A program made the position numbers and the translations under genes. From positions 46,521 to 110,520 of the forward strand of contig WGMV01000008.1 of the NCBI GenBank assembly GCA_016124905.1: a DNA stretch of 64,000 bases. Direction: 5' to 3'. Positions 17,282 through 26,711 of this stretch are shown in pieces. The DNA comes from a bacterium (GTDB taxonomy: Bacteria > Pseudomonadota > Alphaproteobacteria > Rickettsiales > RI-342). Within the stretch, counting starts at the first letter, position 1. Every line of letters begins with the position of its first letter. The notes under the pieces are model-generated. The model saw only the letters and a program-made list of their open reading frames with translations, ran no database searches and was not told the origin of the DNA.

Positions 17282-17322
17282 CGAGCGCTGGATGGATGTG
17301 ATTGAGCTTCTCACCGCAGTCA

Positions 17323-17688
17323 TTATTTGTTCAGTACGTCGCCTCGCGTGCCCTCTATAATGGCCGACATTTCCTCTATCAGAGCATTTGGCAGGCCGAG
17401 TTCTATCATGGCTGTTTTGAGATGCCCTACCACCAGATCGAAATGGATGTCGCTCAAACCATGCTGGACAGCGTTCTTATGTGAGGCGCGCAATGCTTTC
17501 CCGGTATAATGATTCGGCCCGCCGAATGCGTAACTTACGAAAGCGAACTGGCTATGTCGAAGTGCGTCCACATCGATATTCTCAAAAAAGGGCGCCAACG
17601 CATCATCGCTTAAAATTTTATCGTACATCTTGATGACAGCTGCGCGCACAGCGGATTCGCCACCCATGCGCTCATATAAGCTAGCCAT
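17323..17688 (-). CDS. glbN: Group I truncated haemoglobin
   Basis: The start is placed at ATG 17686-17688 because of the strong upstream AGGAGAGG; the protein is 121 residues, the normal length for TrHbN. Features: FFENIDVDALRHSQFAF (B helix and CD region), the family motif AFGGPNHYTGKAL, proximal His70 in LRASHKNAV, and GLSDIHFDLVVGHL. Such globins bind O2 or NO in the cytoplasm and are linked to NO detoxification or O2 sensing. It is divergent from the REC/kinase operon starting at 17958, sharing a 269-bp AT-rich gap, which hints at a functional link with the oxygen/redox sensors in that region. Confidence 0.92.
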   Translation of the reverse strand: MASLYERMGGESAVRAAVIKMYDKILSDDALAPFFENIDVDALRHSQFAFVSYAFGGPNHYTGKALRASHKNAVQHGLSDIHFDLVVGHLKTAMIELGLPNALIEEMSAIIEGTRGDVLNK

Positions 17689-17898
17689 GCGTTCCTCTCC
17701 TGTTACAGGTGAATATAACGAACGGCGGCACATGATTCATCCGCTAATTGCTCCATTAACAGCATTGCATCCGCGCCGACGACCAGAAGTTGCGCAATAA
17801 CTCATTGAATTAACTGTATTTACTGGCAACCGGCAAAAAATTCATCTCTCCTATTTTTAGCAAAGCCAAAGAAAATACAACCTCGAGTTATTAAGGTG

Positions 17899-17928
17899 TT
17901 AACAAAAGCTAGTGCCATTAAATATACA
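17899..17928 (+). promoter_or_regulatory. Candidate promoter for the REC/hybrid-kinase operon
   Basis: TTAACA (17899-17904, five of six -35 bases) and TATACA (17923-17928, four of six -10 bases) are 18 bp apart and lie 29 bp before the ATG at 17958, in the AT-rich gap between glbN and the operon. It is the best candidate by eye in this gap. Confidence 0.35.
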
Positions 17929-17957
17929 ATAAAATCACAAAGATACGAGAGTGTCCT

Positions 17958-18860
17958 ATGATCCTTATTGATAGCGATGCAGAGAGTAAACTGGTGCAAA
18001 CACTCAAACAGCTTTTGCACGATGCCGGCGAAACAGGAAGCGTATCCTTTAGATTTTCTCATGAGAAAATAAGCCCAGAGAAGCTGTTCTCAACGCTTCC
18101 GGGCATAGTGCAAAAGGAACTCGAAAGCGCCGATAGCAAAATTTTCTTTTGTGAAGGTGGTGATGTGTTTGTTCTGTCCCCGGGGCTACATGCAAGAATA
18201 GCGCACAAGTTGACAGCCGCGGTGGCCAAGATATTCGATCTTACCATGCTGGAATATGAGGCTCGCTTTTATGATTTGATCAGAGATACTGGGCGTTTGC
18301 TTGCGTTGCTGGAACCAAGAATCGAGAAAAAAAAGAAAGCTGAACAAGAGGCGAGGGCCTCTCAACTGGCTGAAGCGCAAGCCAGGCTTACCCTGGCCAA
18401 GCGTGAAGCCATTTTGGATGTGGAGATAAGCGATCGCACTAAGGCGAAGATTAGCGAACGGCGTGCGGAACATAAAGCACCGGAAGTCATGCTCGTGGAA
18501 GATGACACATTCTCGCGCCGCCTGGTCGGGAATATCCTCAGCAAGAAGTATAACCTCACCAGTTTGGAAAATGCCGAATCGGCCCTGACGACCTACGCTC
18601 AGCTGGCGCCAGATATTCTCTTTTTAGACATCAACCTGCCGAATGTAACCGGGCATGAGCTGCTGGATCGCATCCTTCTGCTCGACCCACAAGCCTATAT
18701 CATCATGCTAAGTGGCAATTCCGACAAGGAGAACGTGCTGCAGGCCATGCAGCGCGGCGCTAAGGGGTTTGTCGCCAAGCCGTTCACACCCGACAAAATA
18801 TACCAATACATCGAACGCTGCCCAACCGTAATTAATAGGAGCTCCCATGCGTATAATTAA
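17958..18860 (+). CDS. Response regulator with unknown N-terminal domain (first of a pair)
   Basis: A 300-residue protein. Residues 1-120 form an unrecognised alpha/beta domain, 122-170 a Lys/Glu/Arg-rich coiled coil, and 175-295 a REC domain with phosphoacceptor Asp224 (LFLDINLPN), acidic pair E181/D182, and KPF lysine near 275. No DNA-binding output is present, so phosphorylation probably controls the N-terminal domain or protein contacts. The next gene has the same architecture, and the hybrid kinase follows, so the three probably form one phosphorelay. Its stop overlaps the next start by 14 bp. ATG 17958 gives the first in-frame start after the promoter. Confidence 0.82.
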   Translation: MILIDSDAESKLVQTLKQLLHDAGETGSVSFRFSHEKISPEKLFSTLPGIVQKELESADSKIFFCEGGDVFVLSPGLHARIAHKLTAAVAKIFDLTMLEYEARFYDLIRDTGRLLALLEPRIEKKKKAEQEARASQLAEAQARLTLAKREAILDVEISDRTKAKISERRAEHKAPEVMLVEDDTFSRRLVGNILSKKYNLTSLENAESALTTYAQLAPDILFLDINLPNVTGHELLDRILLLDPQAYIIMLSGNSDKENVLQAMQRGAKGFVAKPFTPDKIYQYIERCPTVINRSSHAYN

Positions 18861-19704
18861 AGAAAATGCGCAGAACTACATTCGATCGCTTGCCGAATGC
18901 ATTGGCCGCGATCCGGCTAGTCTGGAATCCTGGCGCTGCATCCATATGCAATTTGCAGAGGCTGCACCTGGTATCAACCCTGCATTTCCGCTTGGAACGC
19001 TGCAGGCGATGCAGGCAGAATATAAAATTGCCGATTGCGATGTGGTTCTGTGTCAGGACCGGGATATCCTATTGATCGGCCAAGCGCCTGGTGTTGATAT
19101 ACTCCACGAATTACAGACAAGGATCACGGAAGCGGCGGAAGTGCATGACAAGCCCCAAAGTCATCTACATGATTTGTTTTATGGCTGGCGGGATATCCGC
19201 AAGATTCTGCTTTCCAAAGTGCCGGATGCGGCTTCCGTAACACTGCCGGATGATTTGGCGAATTTTGGCGAAACGGCATATGTGTCCGAAGCCTTTGCTG
19301 CTGCGAAGAAATGCAGGAGTGCACGCAATCCCATGCATATTCTTGTGGTGGAAGATGATGACATGACACGGCGGTTTGTCTCAAACCTGTTTAAGGAAGA
19401 ATATGCCTTGATCACGGCAAAGGATGCCCGCGAAGCCATCGTCAACTACCTGCTGCACGCACCCGATATCGTGTTTCTTGATATCAACCTGCCGGATCAT
19501 AATGGATTTCAAGTGCTCAAAGAGATCATTCACAAAGATCCGGAAGCGTATGTCGTGATGTTCAGCGGCAATAGCTACCTGGATAACATCACCCACGCAC
19601 TGAACGCAGGCGCATCCGGCTTCGTGCCCAAGCCGTTCAGCAAGGAAAAAATGCGCCACTATATTGAGGATTGTGCAATCGCCCGAGCGGGTGGCAATGG
19701 GTAA
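18847..19704 (+). CDS. Response regulator with unknown N-terminal domain (second of a pair)
   Basis: A 285-residue protein with the same layout as its upstream neighbour: an N-terminal domain (about 1-125) with a comparable strand pattern ([16 protein letters not shown] versus KIFFCEGGDVFVLSPG next door), and a REC domain from about 163 to 283 with Asp212 in VFLDINLPD and KPF near 269. A GGAG sequence 4 nt before ATG 18847 is a good ribosome binding site. It overlaps the hybrid kinase start by 8 bp. The two paralogues share only moderate identity, suggesting an old duplication. Confidence 0.82.
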   Translation: MRIIKENAQNYIRSLAECIGRDPASLESWRCIHMQFAEAAPGINPAFPLGTLQAMQAEYKIADCDVVLCQDRDILLIGQAPGVDILHELQTRITEAAEVHDKPQSHLHDLFYGWRDIRKILLSKVPDAASVTLPDDLANFGETAYVSEAFAAAKKCRSARNPMHILVVEDDDMTRRFVSNLFKEEYALITAKDAREAIVNYLLHAPDIVFLDINLPDHNGFQVLKEIIHKDPEAYVVMFSGNSYLDNITHALNAGASGFVPKPFSKEKMRHYIEDCAIARAGGNG

Positions 19705-22573
19705 TGATATGCATCTTAGCCAATCCCTGAAGGCCGCCTTTTACACCGGATTATTGACCTTTCTGGCGGTTTTGGCCAGTAGCGGTGTGCTCTATTTCTA
19801 TGCGCAAAACGCCATCAACGACGATGTTGAGGATTACCTGACCGGCATTGCCTCCGCCGCAGCTAAACAGGTGAATGGCGATCTTCACGCCAGCTTCACT
19901 TCGCGTGGGCAGGAAACCAGCCCCGCATATCTTGAAGCCATTCGGGAATTAGCCGAAGTGAAGACCATGTTTCCTAATCTGAAATATGTCTACACCTGCA
20001 TTTTGAAAGGCGGAAAGGTCTATTTCATTCTCGACCCCACGCCGCCTGGGGTTCTTACCAAAACCGGAATCGAGAGTAAGTCTCATATCATGGATGTGTA
20101 TGAGGATGCGTCAAAAAACACAGCGCTGATGGAGGCGTTGCGCACACGGCGCACCACATTCAATAAAAAGCCTTACACCGATAGCTGGGGAAGTTTTATT
20201 TCCGGTTATGCGCCGTTTTATAACAAAAAGGGAGAGTTTGCAGGCATTGCCGGTATCGACCTGGACGCCCAGGAATTTGCAGTAAAGAACTCCCGTATTT
20301 ATGAAATAGAGGCAGTCTGCATTCTGATTGGGATATTGATCTCACTTCTCTTCGCCCGATCATCCTACCTTAAAAGCACCAAAATTGAAAAGATTAAGAA
20401 CCATTTGATGGAGCAGCATAAGAAAATGCAGCGCACCACTGCGCTGATGCAGCTGCTTAAAAGTATTGCCTCCGCGGCCAATGAGGCCGATAGCATTCAG
20501 GCCGGTTTACAGGCGGCGCTGGATGCCATCTGCGGCTATACTGGCTGGCAGATGGGACATGCTTATTTGTTCGATGAAAAGCAAAATCTGCTGGTCAGCG
20601 CCGATGTCTGGCATATGGAGTCTTCCGAAGCATATGCTCCTTTCAAGGAAGCGTGCGGCCATTTCGAAACGGCGCGAAGCGAAGGGTTTGTAGGAGAGAT
20701 TTTCGCTGATTGCACGCCGATGTGGGTGCTGGATGTCACCCAATCATCCGTGTACCGGCGCAAGGACGCTGCCGCACAGGCGGGATTTAAAGCGGCATTC
20801 GGCTTTCCGATTATGCTGGGACGAAATGCCATGGGCGTGATAGAGTTTTATTCCACGAAAGCGGAGATTCCGGATGAGAGCCTGCTTTCGGCCATGGCGA
20901 ATGTTGGCAAGCAGCTAGGACAGGTCATTGAGCGCTGCAAAGCAAGAGAGAACGTGGAGCAATCACTTTTCCAGCTTAAGCGCGCCAACCTCAAGGCCGA
21001 GGCGGCAGCACGTGATTTACAGGAAAGTCTCAAGAAAGCCGAAGAAGCCAATCGCGCCAAGAGTGATTTCTTGGCCAATATGAGCCATGAGCTGCGCACG
21101 CCCATGAATGGTGTGCTTGGCATGGCACATTTGCTCTCCGATACCAGGCTGGATGCCGAACAGCGTGAATGCGTTCAGACGATCAACGCATCCGGCGAAA
21201 CACTGCTTATGCTGCTGAACGACATTCTGGATTTCTCAAAAATTGAAGCCGGCGCGCTAGTGTTGGAAAATATTCCATACAATCTCAAGGATTGTGTGCA
21301 CGATAACTTGCAAATATTAAAGCCGGCGGCGGAACAAAAGGGCATTTTACTGCTAAGTGATTGCGATCCAAACCTGCCTCAATACATCAAGGGTGATCCG
21401 GGGCGAATGAGCCAGATTATTGTGAACCTGCTTGGCAATGCGGTAAAATTTACCGAATTTGGCCATGTTCGGCAGGAGGTGAGTTTCGATAAGGATCAGA
21501 AGACGCTATGCATTAAGGTGGAAGATACGGGCATCGGCATCCCCCCAGAAAAACTTTCCAAGATTTTTGACAAGTTTACACAGGGCGACACCTCCGTTAC
21601 CCGCAAATACGGTGGCACCGGCTTAGGCCTTGCCATCACCAAACATCTCGTATGCAAGATGGGGGGTCAAATTGGCGTGGAAAGCGCAATCGGCAAGGGC
21701 TCTACCTTCTGGTTCACGCTGCCCTGTGAGCCAGTAGAGTTTTGTCCAGTTGAGGAACAGTATGTGTCTCCCACGCGCGCAGCGCAGCATTCGCGCAAGG
21801 ATGCTACGCAGGCCCATGTACTACTGGTAGAGGATTACTCGGTTAATCAGCTCTTTGCCATGAAGTTGCTGTTCAAATTCGGTTTTACACAGATAGATTT
21901 AGCGGAAAATGGTGAAGAAGCGGTCAGCAAATACCAGGAAAAAGGCTACGACATGGTTTTCATGGACTGCCAGATGCCGGTCATGGACGGTTATCTCGCT
22001 GCTGAAACTATTCGGCATCTGGAAAAAGCATCAGGCAAACACGTGCCTATCATTGCCATGACGGCCAACGCCATGATCGGCGATAGGGAAAAATGTCTTA
22101 AAGCCGGTATGGATGACTATATCAGCAAGCCGCTCAAACCAGATCGCCTGCGCTATATCCTTGAACACTGGTTTTTAATGGAGAAATCGGCTCCTTCCGC
22201 CTATGACAGCGACCATCATGCGGGTAAGCCTATCTTCGCCGATGCGCCGGTAGATCTGCAACAGCTGCGCATGTTCACCGGCGGCGATGCTGCTGAAGAG
22301 AAATCCCTGGTCGAGTTTTTCATGGATCAGGCCCAGGAAGCGCTTGCCACCCTTGAGCAATCAATTGGCACTCAGGATGATGAGGCTTGGAAAAGCACGG
22401 CGCATCGCTTTAAAGGTGCATCGGGCAACTTTGGTGCGGTGAAAATCTATCATTTGTGTAAACGGGCGGAAGCGCATTACGACGAGGCGGAAACGAAAAA
22501 GCGTCAGATGCTTTCCGCCATGCGTCAAGCTACTGCTGAGGTGAGAACGTTCATGGAAAGCAACGTCGCTTGA
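19697..22573 (+). CDS. Membrane hybrid histidine kinase (sensor-GAF-HisKA-HATPase-REC-HPt)
   Basis: About 958 residues from ATG 19697 (a second possible start is 19709). Order: membrane helix (about 12-35), periplasmic Cache-like sensor (about 40-200, with a DPTPPG...GIAGIDLDA pattern), membrane helix (about 204-222), GAF domain (about 260-415), coiled coil, HisKA with His464 in [12 protein letters not shown], HATPase with N-box NLLGNAVKF and DTGIGIP, REC with Asp757 (VFMDCQMP), and a C-terminal HPt with His903 ([12 protein letters not shown]). All relay residues are present. The upstream REC proteins are its likely targets through the HPt domain. The signal sensed is unknown. Confidence 0.9.
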   Translation: MGNDMHLSQSLKAAFYTGLLTFLAVLASSGVLYFYAQNAINDDVEDYLTGIASAAAKQVNGDLHASFTSRGQETSPAYLEAIRELAEVKTMFPNLKYVYTCILKGGKVYFILDPTPPGVLTKTGIESKSHIMDVYEDASKNTALMEALRTRRTTFNKKPYTDSWGSFISGYAPFYNKKGEFAGIAGIDLDAQEFAVKNSRIYEIEAVCILIGILISLLFARSSYLKSTKIEKIKNHLMEQHKKMQRTTALMQLLKSIASAANEADSIQAGLQAALDAICGYTGWQMGHAYLFDEKQNLLVSADVWHMESSEAYAPFKEACGHFETARSEGFVGEIFADCTPMWVLDVTQSSVYRRKDAAAQAGFKAAFGFPIMLGRNAMGVIEFYSTKAEIPDESLLSAMANVGKQLGQVIERCKARENVEQSLFQLKRANLKAEAAARDLQESLKKAEEANRAKSDFLANMSHELRTPMNGVLGMAHLLSDTRLDAEQRECVQTINASGETLLMLLNDILDFSKIEAGALVLENIPYNLKDCVHDNLQILKPAAEQKGILLLSDCDPNLPQYIKGDPGRMSQIIVNLLGNAVKFTEFGHVRQEVSFDKDQKTLCIKVEDTGIGIPPEKLSKIFDKFTQGDTSVTRKYGGTGLGLAITKHLVCKMGGQIGVESAIGKGSTFWFTLPCEPVEFCPVEEQYVSPTRAAQHSRKDATQAHVLLVEDYSVNQLFAMKLLFKFGFTQIDLAENGEEAVSKYQEKGYDMVFMDCQMPVMDGYLAAETIRHLEKASGKHVPIIAMTANAMIGDREKCLKAGMDDYISKPLKPDRLRYILEHWFLMEKSAPSAYDSDHHAGKPIFADAPVDLQQLRMFTGGDAAEEKSLVEFFMDQAQEALATLEQSIGTQDDEAWKSTAHRFKGASGNFGAVKIYHLCKRAEAHYDEAETKKRQMLSAMRQATAEVRTFMESNVA

Positions 22574-22585
22574 TTTCGAAAAAGA

Positions 22586-22614
22586 TTGTCAATTAAACGC
22601 CTTTTGGCTAAACT
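22586..22614 (+). promoter_or_regulatory. Candidate promoter of the XRE-REC gene
   Basis: TTGTCA (22586-22591, five of six) and TAAACT (22609-22614, four of six) with a 17-bp spacer lie in the short gap after the hybrid kinase, 51 bp before the GTG start of the XRE-REC gene. Confidence 0.35.
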
Positions 22615-22665
22615 TTTGCGTGTAATTATAAATGCTTCCACACTTGAAGGTGAGTTTCGCCCGCA

Positions 22666-23376
22666 GTGAGCATAGAACCGCATCATTCTGTTTATACCTA
22701 TGTCGGGCAACGCATTCGTGAGCGGCGCAAACTGCTTAAAATGAGTCAGACGCAGTTGGCGCAAATGATGGGATTATCTTACCAGCAAATGCAAAAATAT
22801 GAAACCGGCGCCAGCCAGGTATCATTGAGCAAACTGCTTCAATTTGCCAAAATCCTCAATGTGCCGCCGCTGTTTTTTTATGAAGGTGCGAAACTGGATG
22901 ACGAGATCGGCGAAGGAATAGCCAGCGATATCATTCAAAAAACCCGCACAGAAACGCTTCATGTATTGCTGGTTGAAGACAGCCCCGCCGATGTGATCCT
23001 ATTTAGAAAAGCCCTTTCTGTTTGTTCGGAGCAAGTGGATCTGCACGTTATTCATGATTCGGAAACGGTAGGCGATTTTCTGCAAAACCATCATGAGAAA
23101 CATGGCAAGGCAATGCCGGATTTGATCATCCTTGATCTTTCATTGCCCAAAATTACCGGTCTGCAACTGTTGAAATCCATTAAGAGCAATTCCGAAACCG
23201 CAGAACTGCCGGTCATTATCCTGACCAACAGCATCAGTAAGAAAGAAATGCGCGAGGCTTACCGCTCCGGTGCCGCTGGTTTTATCCAAAAAAGCGTGGA
23301 TATGGAACAATACATGGAATCCATAGAAACCGTCATGCGCTACTGGGCGAAAACGGTTTCCTTGCCGGTGATGTAG
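22666..23376 (+). CDS. XRE-family HTH fused to a receiver domain
   Basis: A 236-residue protein starting at GTG 22666 after GAAGGTGAG. Residues 14-70 are a Cro/CI-type helix-turn-helix (IRERRKLLKMSQTQLAQMMG, then SYQQMQKYETGAS), typical of alphaproteobacterial XRE regulators. Residues 97-230 are an Rcp1-like REC domain with Asp157 (LIILDLSLPK), acidic pair in LVEDSPAD and switch Thr in ILTNS. The DNA-binding domain is N-terminal and of the XRE type, whereas classical response regulators carry a C-terminal OmpR, NarL or Fis output. It sits between the hybrid kinase and the chemotaxis operon, and so may link the phosphorelay to transcription. Confidence 0.88.
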   Translation: MSIEPHHSVYTYVGQRIRERRKLLKMSQTQLAQMMGLSYQQMQKYETGASQVSLSKLLQFAKILNVPPLFFYEGAKLDDEIGEGIASDIIQKTRTETLHVLLVEDSPADVILFRKALSVCSEQVDLHVIHDSETVGDFLQNHHEKHGKAMPDLIILDLSLPKITGLQLLKSIKSNSETAELPVIILTNSISKKEMREAYRSGAAGFIQKSVDMEQYMESIETVMRYWAKTVSLPVM

Positions 23377-23492
23377 CTTCTATCACATTGTTTTCATATA
23401 TTTTTCTCATTCCTCATATCACTGGTTGTATCTTGGGCTGAGTTGCAATTTACGATGAGTAATAATTAGAAAAGTTTTTAACTCGGCATCCC

Positions 23493-23520
23493 CACAATGG
23501 CTTCATGACCACCTTGTGGA
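23493..23520 (+). promoter_or_regulatory. Hairpin covering the ribosome binding site of the STAS gene
   Basis: CCACAATGG (23493-23501) pairs with CCA (23510-23512) and TTGTGG (23515-23520) with a two-base bulge, leaving an 8-nt loop. The 3' arm overlaps the GTGGAG that serves as ribosome binding site for the ATG at 23528, so folding could limit translation of the first chemotaxis-operon gene. Inferred by eye only. Confidence 0.3.
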
Positions 23521-23527
23521 GATGGCA

Positions 23528-23821
23528 ATGCAAGCCAATAACGAGCCTTCTTTTACGCTGCCTGCGCAACTAACCGCTGAAACGGCGGATGTTGTAACAG
23601 AGGCACTGCGTGGGCTATCGATCGCCTCGCATCACCCATTCCTGTTCAATGCATCGCAAGTGGAAAATCTCACCTCGTCAGGCGCGCAAGTTCTTGTGTC
23701 GCTCCATAAAAGCGTCACTGCTGTGGAAGGTGAGTTCAGGATTACAGGGTATCAACCCCTTTTTAGTCAAGCGCTTGCCGACATGGGCCTAAGCTGGCTG
23801 GTTAATTCTTCGAACGCATAA
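23528..23821 (+). CDS. STAS-domain protein, first gene of the chemotaxis operon
   Basis: The start is set at ATG 23528 because GTGGAGA lies 7 nt upstream; an in-frame GTG at 23516 would add four residues. The 97-residue product is a single STAS domain (SpoIIAA/RsbV-like) with the motif ENLTSSGAQVLVSLHKS, where the Ser following the strand is the usual phosphorylation site. It resembles the short MlaB/RsbV-type STAS of chemotaxis operons. It is followed by cheY after 12 bp. A second STAS gene lies at 32603; both could be substrates of the RsbW-like ATPase and PP2C phosphatase at the operon's end. Confidence 0.85.
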   Translation: MQANNEPSFTLPAQLTAETADVVTEALRGLSIASHHPFLFNASQVENLTSSGAQVLVSLHKSVTAVEGEFRITGYQPLFSQALADMGLSWLVNSSNA

Positions 23822-23833
23822 GGAGCAATGACA

Positions 23834-24214
23834 ATGACAAAGAAAATTCTTACCGTCGATGATTCAAAAACCATGCGCGAGATGGTCTCCTTTACCTTAA
23901 AAGGCGCTGGTTATGAGGTGATTGAGGCCGAAGATGGCAAGCACGCGCTCGCCTCAATCAACGGTATAAAGGTGGATGCAATCATCACCGACCTGAACAT
24001 GCCGAACATGAATGGCTTCGAGCTGATTCAATCCCTGCGGAGTGATCCAAATTATAAATTCACGCCCATCCTGATGCTTACCACCGAAGGTGACGACAGC
24101 AAAAAACAGGAAGGTAAGGCAGCAGGTGCCACGGGCTGGATAGTCAAGCCCTTCAACCCCGATAAGCTGGTTGAAGTCGTGCGTAAAGTCTGCCCGTTGG
24201 GAGCTGCGGCATGA
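23834..24214 (+). CDS. cheY: Chemotaxis response regulator CheY
   Basis: A single-domain receiver of 126 residues from ATG 23834, which stands 8 nt after AGGAG (ATG 23828 is only 2 nt from it). Acidic pocket in LTVDDSKTMR, phosphoacceptor Asp53 (ITDLNMPNMNG), Thr in MLTTEGDD and Lys in VKPFNPDKL are all present. The sequence is of the CheY type that sits directly before cheA; its stop overlaps the cheA start by 4 bp. It is expected to be phosphorylated by CheA and to signal to the motor or to act as a phosphate sink. Confidence 0.93.
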   Translation: MTKKILTVDDSKTMREMVSFTLKGAGYEVIEAEDGKHALASINGIKVDAIITDLNMPNMNGFELIQSLRSDPNYKFTPILMLTTEGDDSKKQEGKAAGATGWIVKPFNPDKLVEVVRKVCPLGAAA

Positions 24215-26202
24215 GCCTTGACCAGTTCAAGCAAACCTACATTACCGAGTGCTACGAGCTGCTCGAAGAGATGGAAAATCTCCTGGTCGCGCTGGATTGC
24301 GATGCCGCTGACGCTGAGCAGCTAAACGCCATTTTCCGCTGTGCGCACTCGATCAAAGGCGGTTCCGGCGCATTTGGTCTTACCTACATCACTGATTTTA
24401 CTCATGTATTGGAAGCGCTTCTCGATGGCATGCGCGAAGGGAAGGTCGCACCCAGCCGTGAAGCGGTGGATACGCTATTGAAAGCCGTTGATATTGTCAC
24501 CCGCATGGTGGATGCCGCTAAGGCAAACATAACGCCACCGGAAAGCCTAGGCGAAGAAGTATTACAGTCCCTTAAGTCAATTGCTGGCAACACACAAAGC
24601 CTAACGGCGCAGCCTAAGATGCACGATGCCGCGCAGACGGCGGAACTGAAACATTATGAGATTACGTTCGCCCCCCATGCGCAGCTCTACTTAACCGGCA
24701 ACGAGCCGCTGCTTTTGTTGCAGGAGCTGAAGCGTCTGGGTGAAACAAATATCACGGCTTACACTGGGCGCGTACCAACGATCGATCAGCTGAATCCCGG
24801 AGAATGCTATTTAAGCTGGCAGATAAGATTGAGCGGTGAAATCGATGAAGCTGCCATTCGCGAAGTGTTCGAATTTGTCGAGGATTACTGCGACTTAACC
24901 ATTAAAGAAGCCCCGGCGCTTCCTGTTGCTGGCGAAGAAAACAACGCACCGCCGTTTCCGGCACATAAAATCACCTTGTCAACCGGTGACCAACAGGATC
25001 GAGTGGGTACGCAGACGACCTCTATCCGTGTGGATCTGGATAAGGTGGACCGCTTGGTCAATATGGTGGGCGAACTGGTGATTACCGAGGCGATGCTGCG
25101 TGCGCAGACGCGTGATTTGCCTGCGGAGAAATTCGTGGGCCTTATGCGTGGCGTAGACGAGCTTTCCCAGCATACCCGTGAGTTGCAAGAGGCGGTAATG
25201 GCGGTGCGAATGCAGCCCGTCAAATCCGTGTTTTCGCGCATGCCCCGTATCGTACGCGATCTCTCGGCGCAGCTGGGTAAGGATATCCGGCTGGAGATGT
25301 CGGGTGAGAATACCGAAGTCGATAAGACCGTTATTGAATCACTATCCGATCCCCTGACGCATATGATTCGCAACTCTGTGGATCATGGCATTGAGGCGCC
25401 GGATTTACGTCTTGCGTCGGGAAAGCCGGCGCAAGGCACCATTCATCTCTCCGCTGACCATCGTGGTGGCCGCATTGTGCTGGAAATCCGTGACGACGGC
25501 GCAGGAATCAACCGTGAACGCGTACTGGCGAAGGCACGTGAAAAAGGATTGGTGGCTGAGGATGCTCAGCTGACGGAAGAGGAATGCGATAACCTCATTT
25601 TCCTGCCTGGGTTCTCCACGGCGGAGAAGGTCTCCAACGTCTCTGGGCGTGGTGTCGGCATGGATGTGGTGCGGCGCAATATCGAAAGCCTGGAAGGCAC
25701 AGTTAAGCTAACCACTCAGCCTGGGAAAGGCTCGCTTTTTACCATATCCCTGCCGCTCACGCTCGCCATCTTGGACGGTATGATCGTACGCGTAGGCGCA
25801 GAGCATTACATCATCCCCATCACCAGCATAATCGAGACGATGCGCCCCAAACCTGGTGAGGTGAAGAGCGTGGAAGGGCATGCTGAAGTGCTTAATGTGC
25901 GCGGTGAGTTCATTCCCATCATCTACATCCACCGCATCTTCTCGATTGAGAAGGCGGAAGCCGACCCCGCCAAGGCATTGGTCGTGCTGGTGGAAGGCAA
26001 CGGCATGAAGCTTGGGCTGGTGGTCGATGAGTTGATTGGCCAGCAGCAGGTCGTCATTAAAAGCCTGGAAGCGAATGCAGACCCCGTTAAAGGCATTTCA
26101 GGCGCAACCATTCTGGGTGATGGCAGAGTTTCTTTAATATTAGATATCAATGGTCTAAAGGCGCTTCATCAACAAAAGCCGCACTTAGAGCTGGTAGCAT
26201 AG
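24211..26202 (+). CDS. cheA: Chemotaxis histidine kinase CheA
   Basis: A 663-residue CheA. Domains in order: HPt P1 with phosphorylated His46 (FRCAHSIKGGSGAFG), a linker/P2-like region (about 145-235), dimerisation P3 (about 265-330, MVGELVITEAMLRAQ), HATPase P4 with HMIRNSVDHGIE and GRGVGMDVVRRNI, and the CheW-like P5 (about 525-655). It autophosphorylates in receptor arrays and passes phosphate to CheY and CheB. The start ATG 24211 overlaps the cheY stop. All catalytic boxes are present. Confidence 0.96.
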   Translation: MSLDQFKQTYITECYELLEEMENLLVALDCDAADAEQLNAIFRCAHSIKGGSGAFGLTYITDFTHVLEALLDGMREGKVAPSREAVDTLLKAVDIVTRMVDAAKANITPPESLGEEVLQSLKSIAGNTQSLTAQPKMHDAAQTAELKHYEITFAPHAQLYLTGNEPLLLLQELKRLGETNITAYTGRVPTIDQLNPGECYLSWQIRLSGEIDEAAIREVFEFVEDYCDLTIKEAPALPVAGEENNAPPFPAHKITLSTGDQQDRVGTQTTSIRVDLDKVDRLVNMVGELVITEAMLRAQTRDLPAEKFVGLMRGVDELSQHTRELQEAVMAVRMQPVKSVFSRMPRIVRDLSAQLGKDIRLEMSGENTEVDKTVIESLSDPLTHMIRNSVDHGIEAPDLRLASGKPAQGTIHLSADHRGGRIVLEIRDDGAGINRERVLAKAREKGLVAEDAQLTEEECDNLIFLPGFSTAEKVSNVSGRGVGMDVVRRNIESLEGTVKLTTQPGKGSLFTISLPLTLAILDGMIVRVGAEHYIIPITSIIETMRPKPGEVKSVEGHAEVLNVRGEFIPIIYIHRIFSIEKAEADPAKALVVLVEGNGMKLGLVVDELIGQQQVVIKSLEANADPVKGISGATILGDGRVSLILDINGLKALHQQKPHLELVA

Positions 26203-26212
26203 GGAGAGCAAT

Positions 26213-26683
26213 ATGAATGAGGCAACGGACTCACATCTCAGCGCACAGCAATTCCTCACCTTCACAATTGGGCAGGAGGAATATGGTGTGGACATCATGA
26301 CCGTGCGTGAAATTAAGGGCTGGCAGGAGACGACGCGTCTGCCCAATACACCGGATTTCATGCGCGGTGTGATGAACCTTCGAGGGCTTATCATACCGAT
26401 TTTCGATTTACGTATGCGGTTTCACCAGCATCTCACGGAAGCAACGTTGAAGCATGTAGTGATCATCCTCGCGCTGGGGGAGCGCAATATCGGCATACTG
26501 GTGGATACTGTTTCTGACATTCTGGACGTTAGCTCTGAGCAGATCAAACCCCCGCCTGGCGCCGAAGACAATGCCAACACGGATTACATAAACGGCCTTA
26601 TCTCCCTGGAGGATCGAATGGTCGTGCTGCTGGGGGTGGAGCATCTGTTTGATCCTGCCACTACCCAACGCGTTGCCGCCTAA
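26213..26683 (+). CDS. cheW: Chemotaxis coupling protein CheW
   Basis: A 156-residue single CheW domain linking receptors to CheA. Typical features are FLTFTIGQEEYGVDIMTVREI, RLPNTPDFMRGVMNLRGLII and the C-terminal VLLGVEHLFD. It has a GGGAG ribosome binding site 6 nt upstream of ATG 26213 and follows cheA after 10 bp. Normal length for the family. Confidence 0.95.
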   Translation: MNEATDSHLSAQQFLTFTIGQEEYGVDIMTVREIKGWQETTRLPNTPDFMRGVMNLRGLIIPIFDLRMRFHQHLTEATLKHVVIILALGERNIGILVDTVSDILDVSSEQIKPPPGAEDNANTDYINGLISLEDRMVVLLGVEHLFDPATTQRVAA

Positions 26684-26711
26684 CATTTAATTCTATAACG
26701 AGGAGTATCCT

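Noticed and set aside
23432..23454. Possible sigma-54 promoter before the chemotaxis operon (GGGC...TTGC)
   Set aside because: GG and GC are about 10 nt apart at their starts instead of the required 12, so the -24/-12 spacing is wrong.
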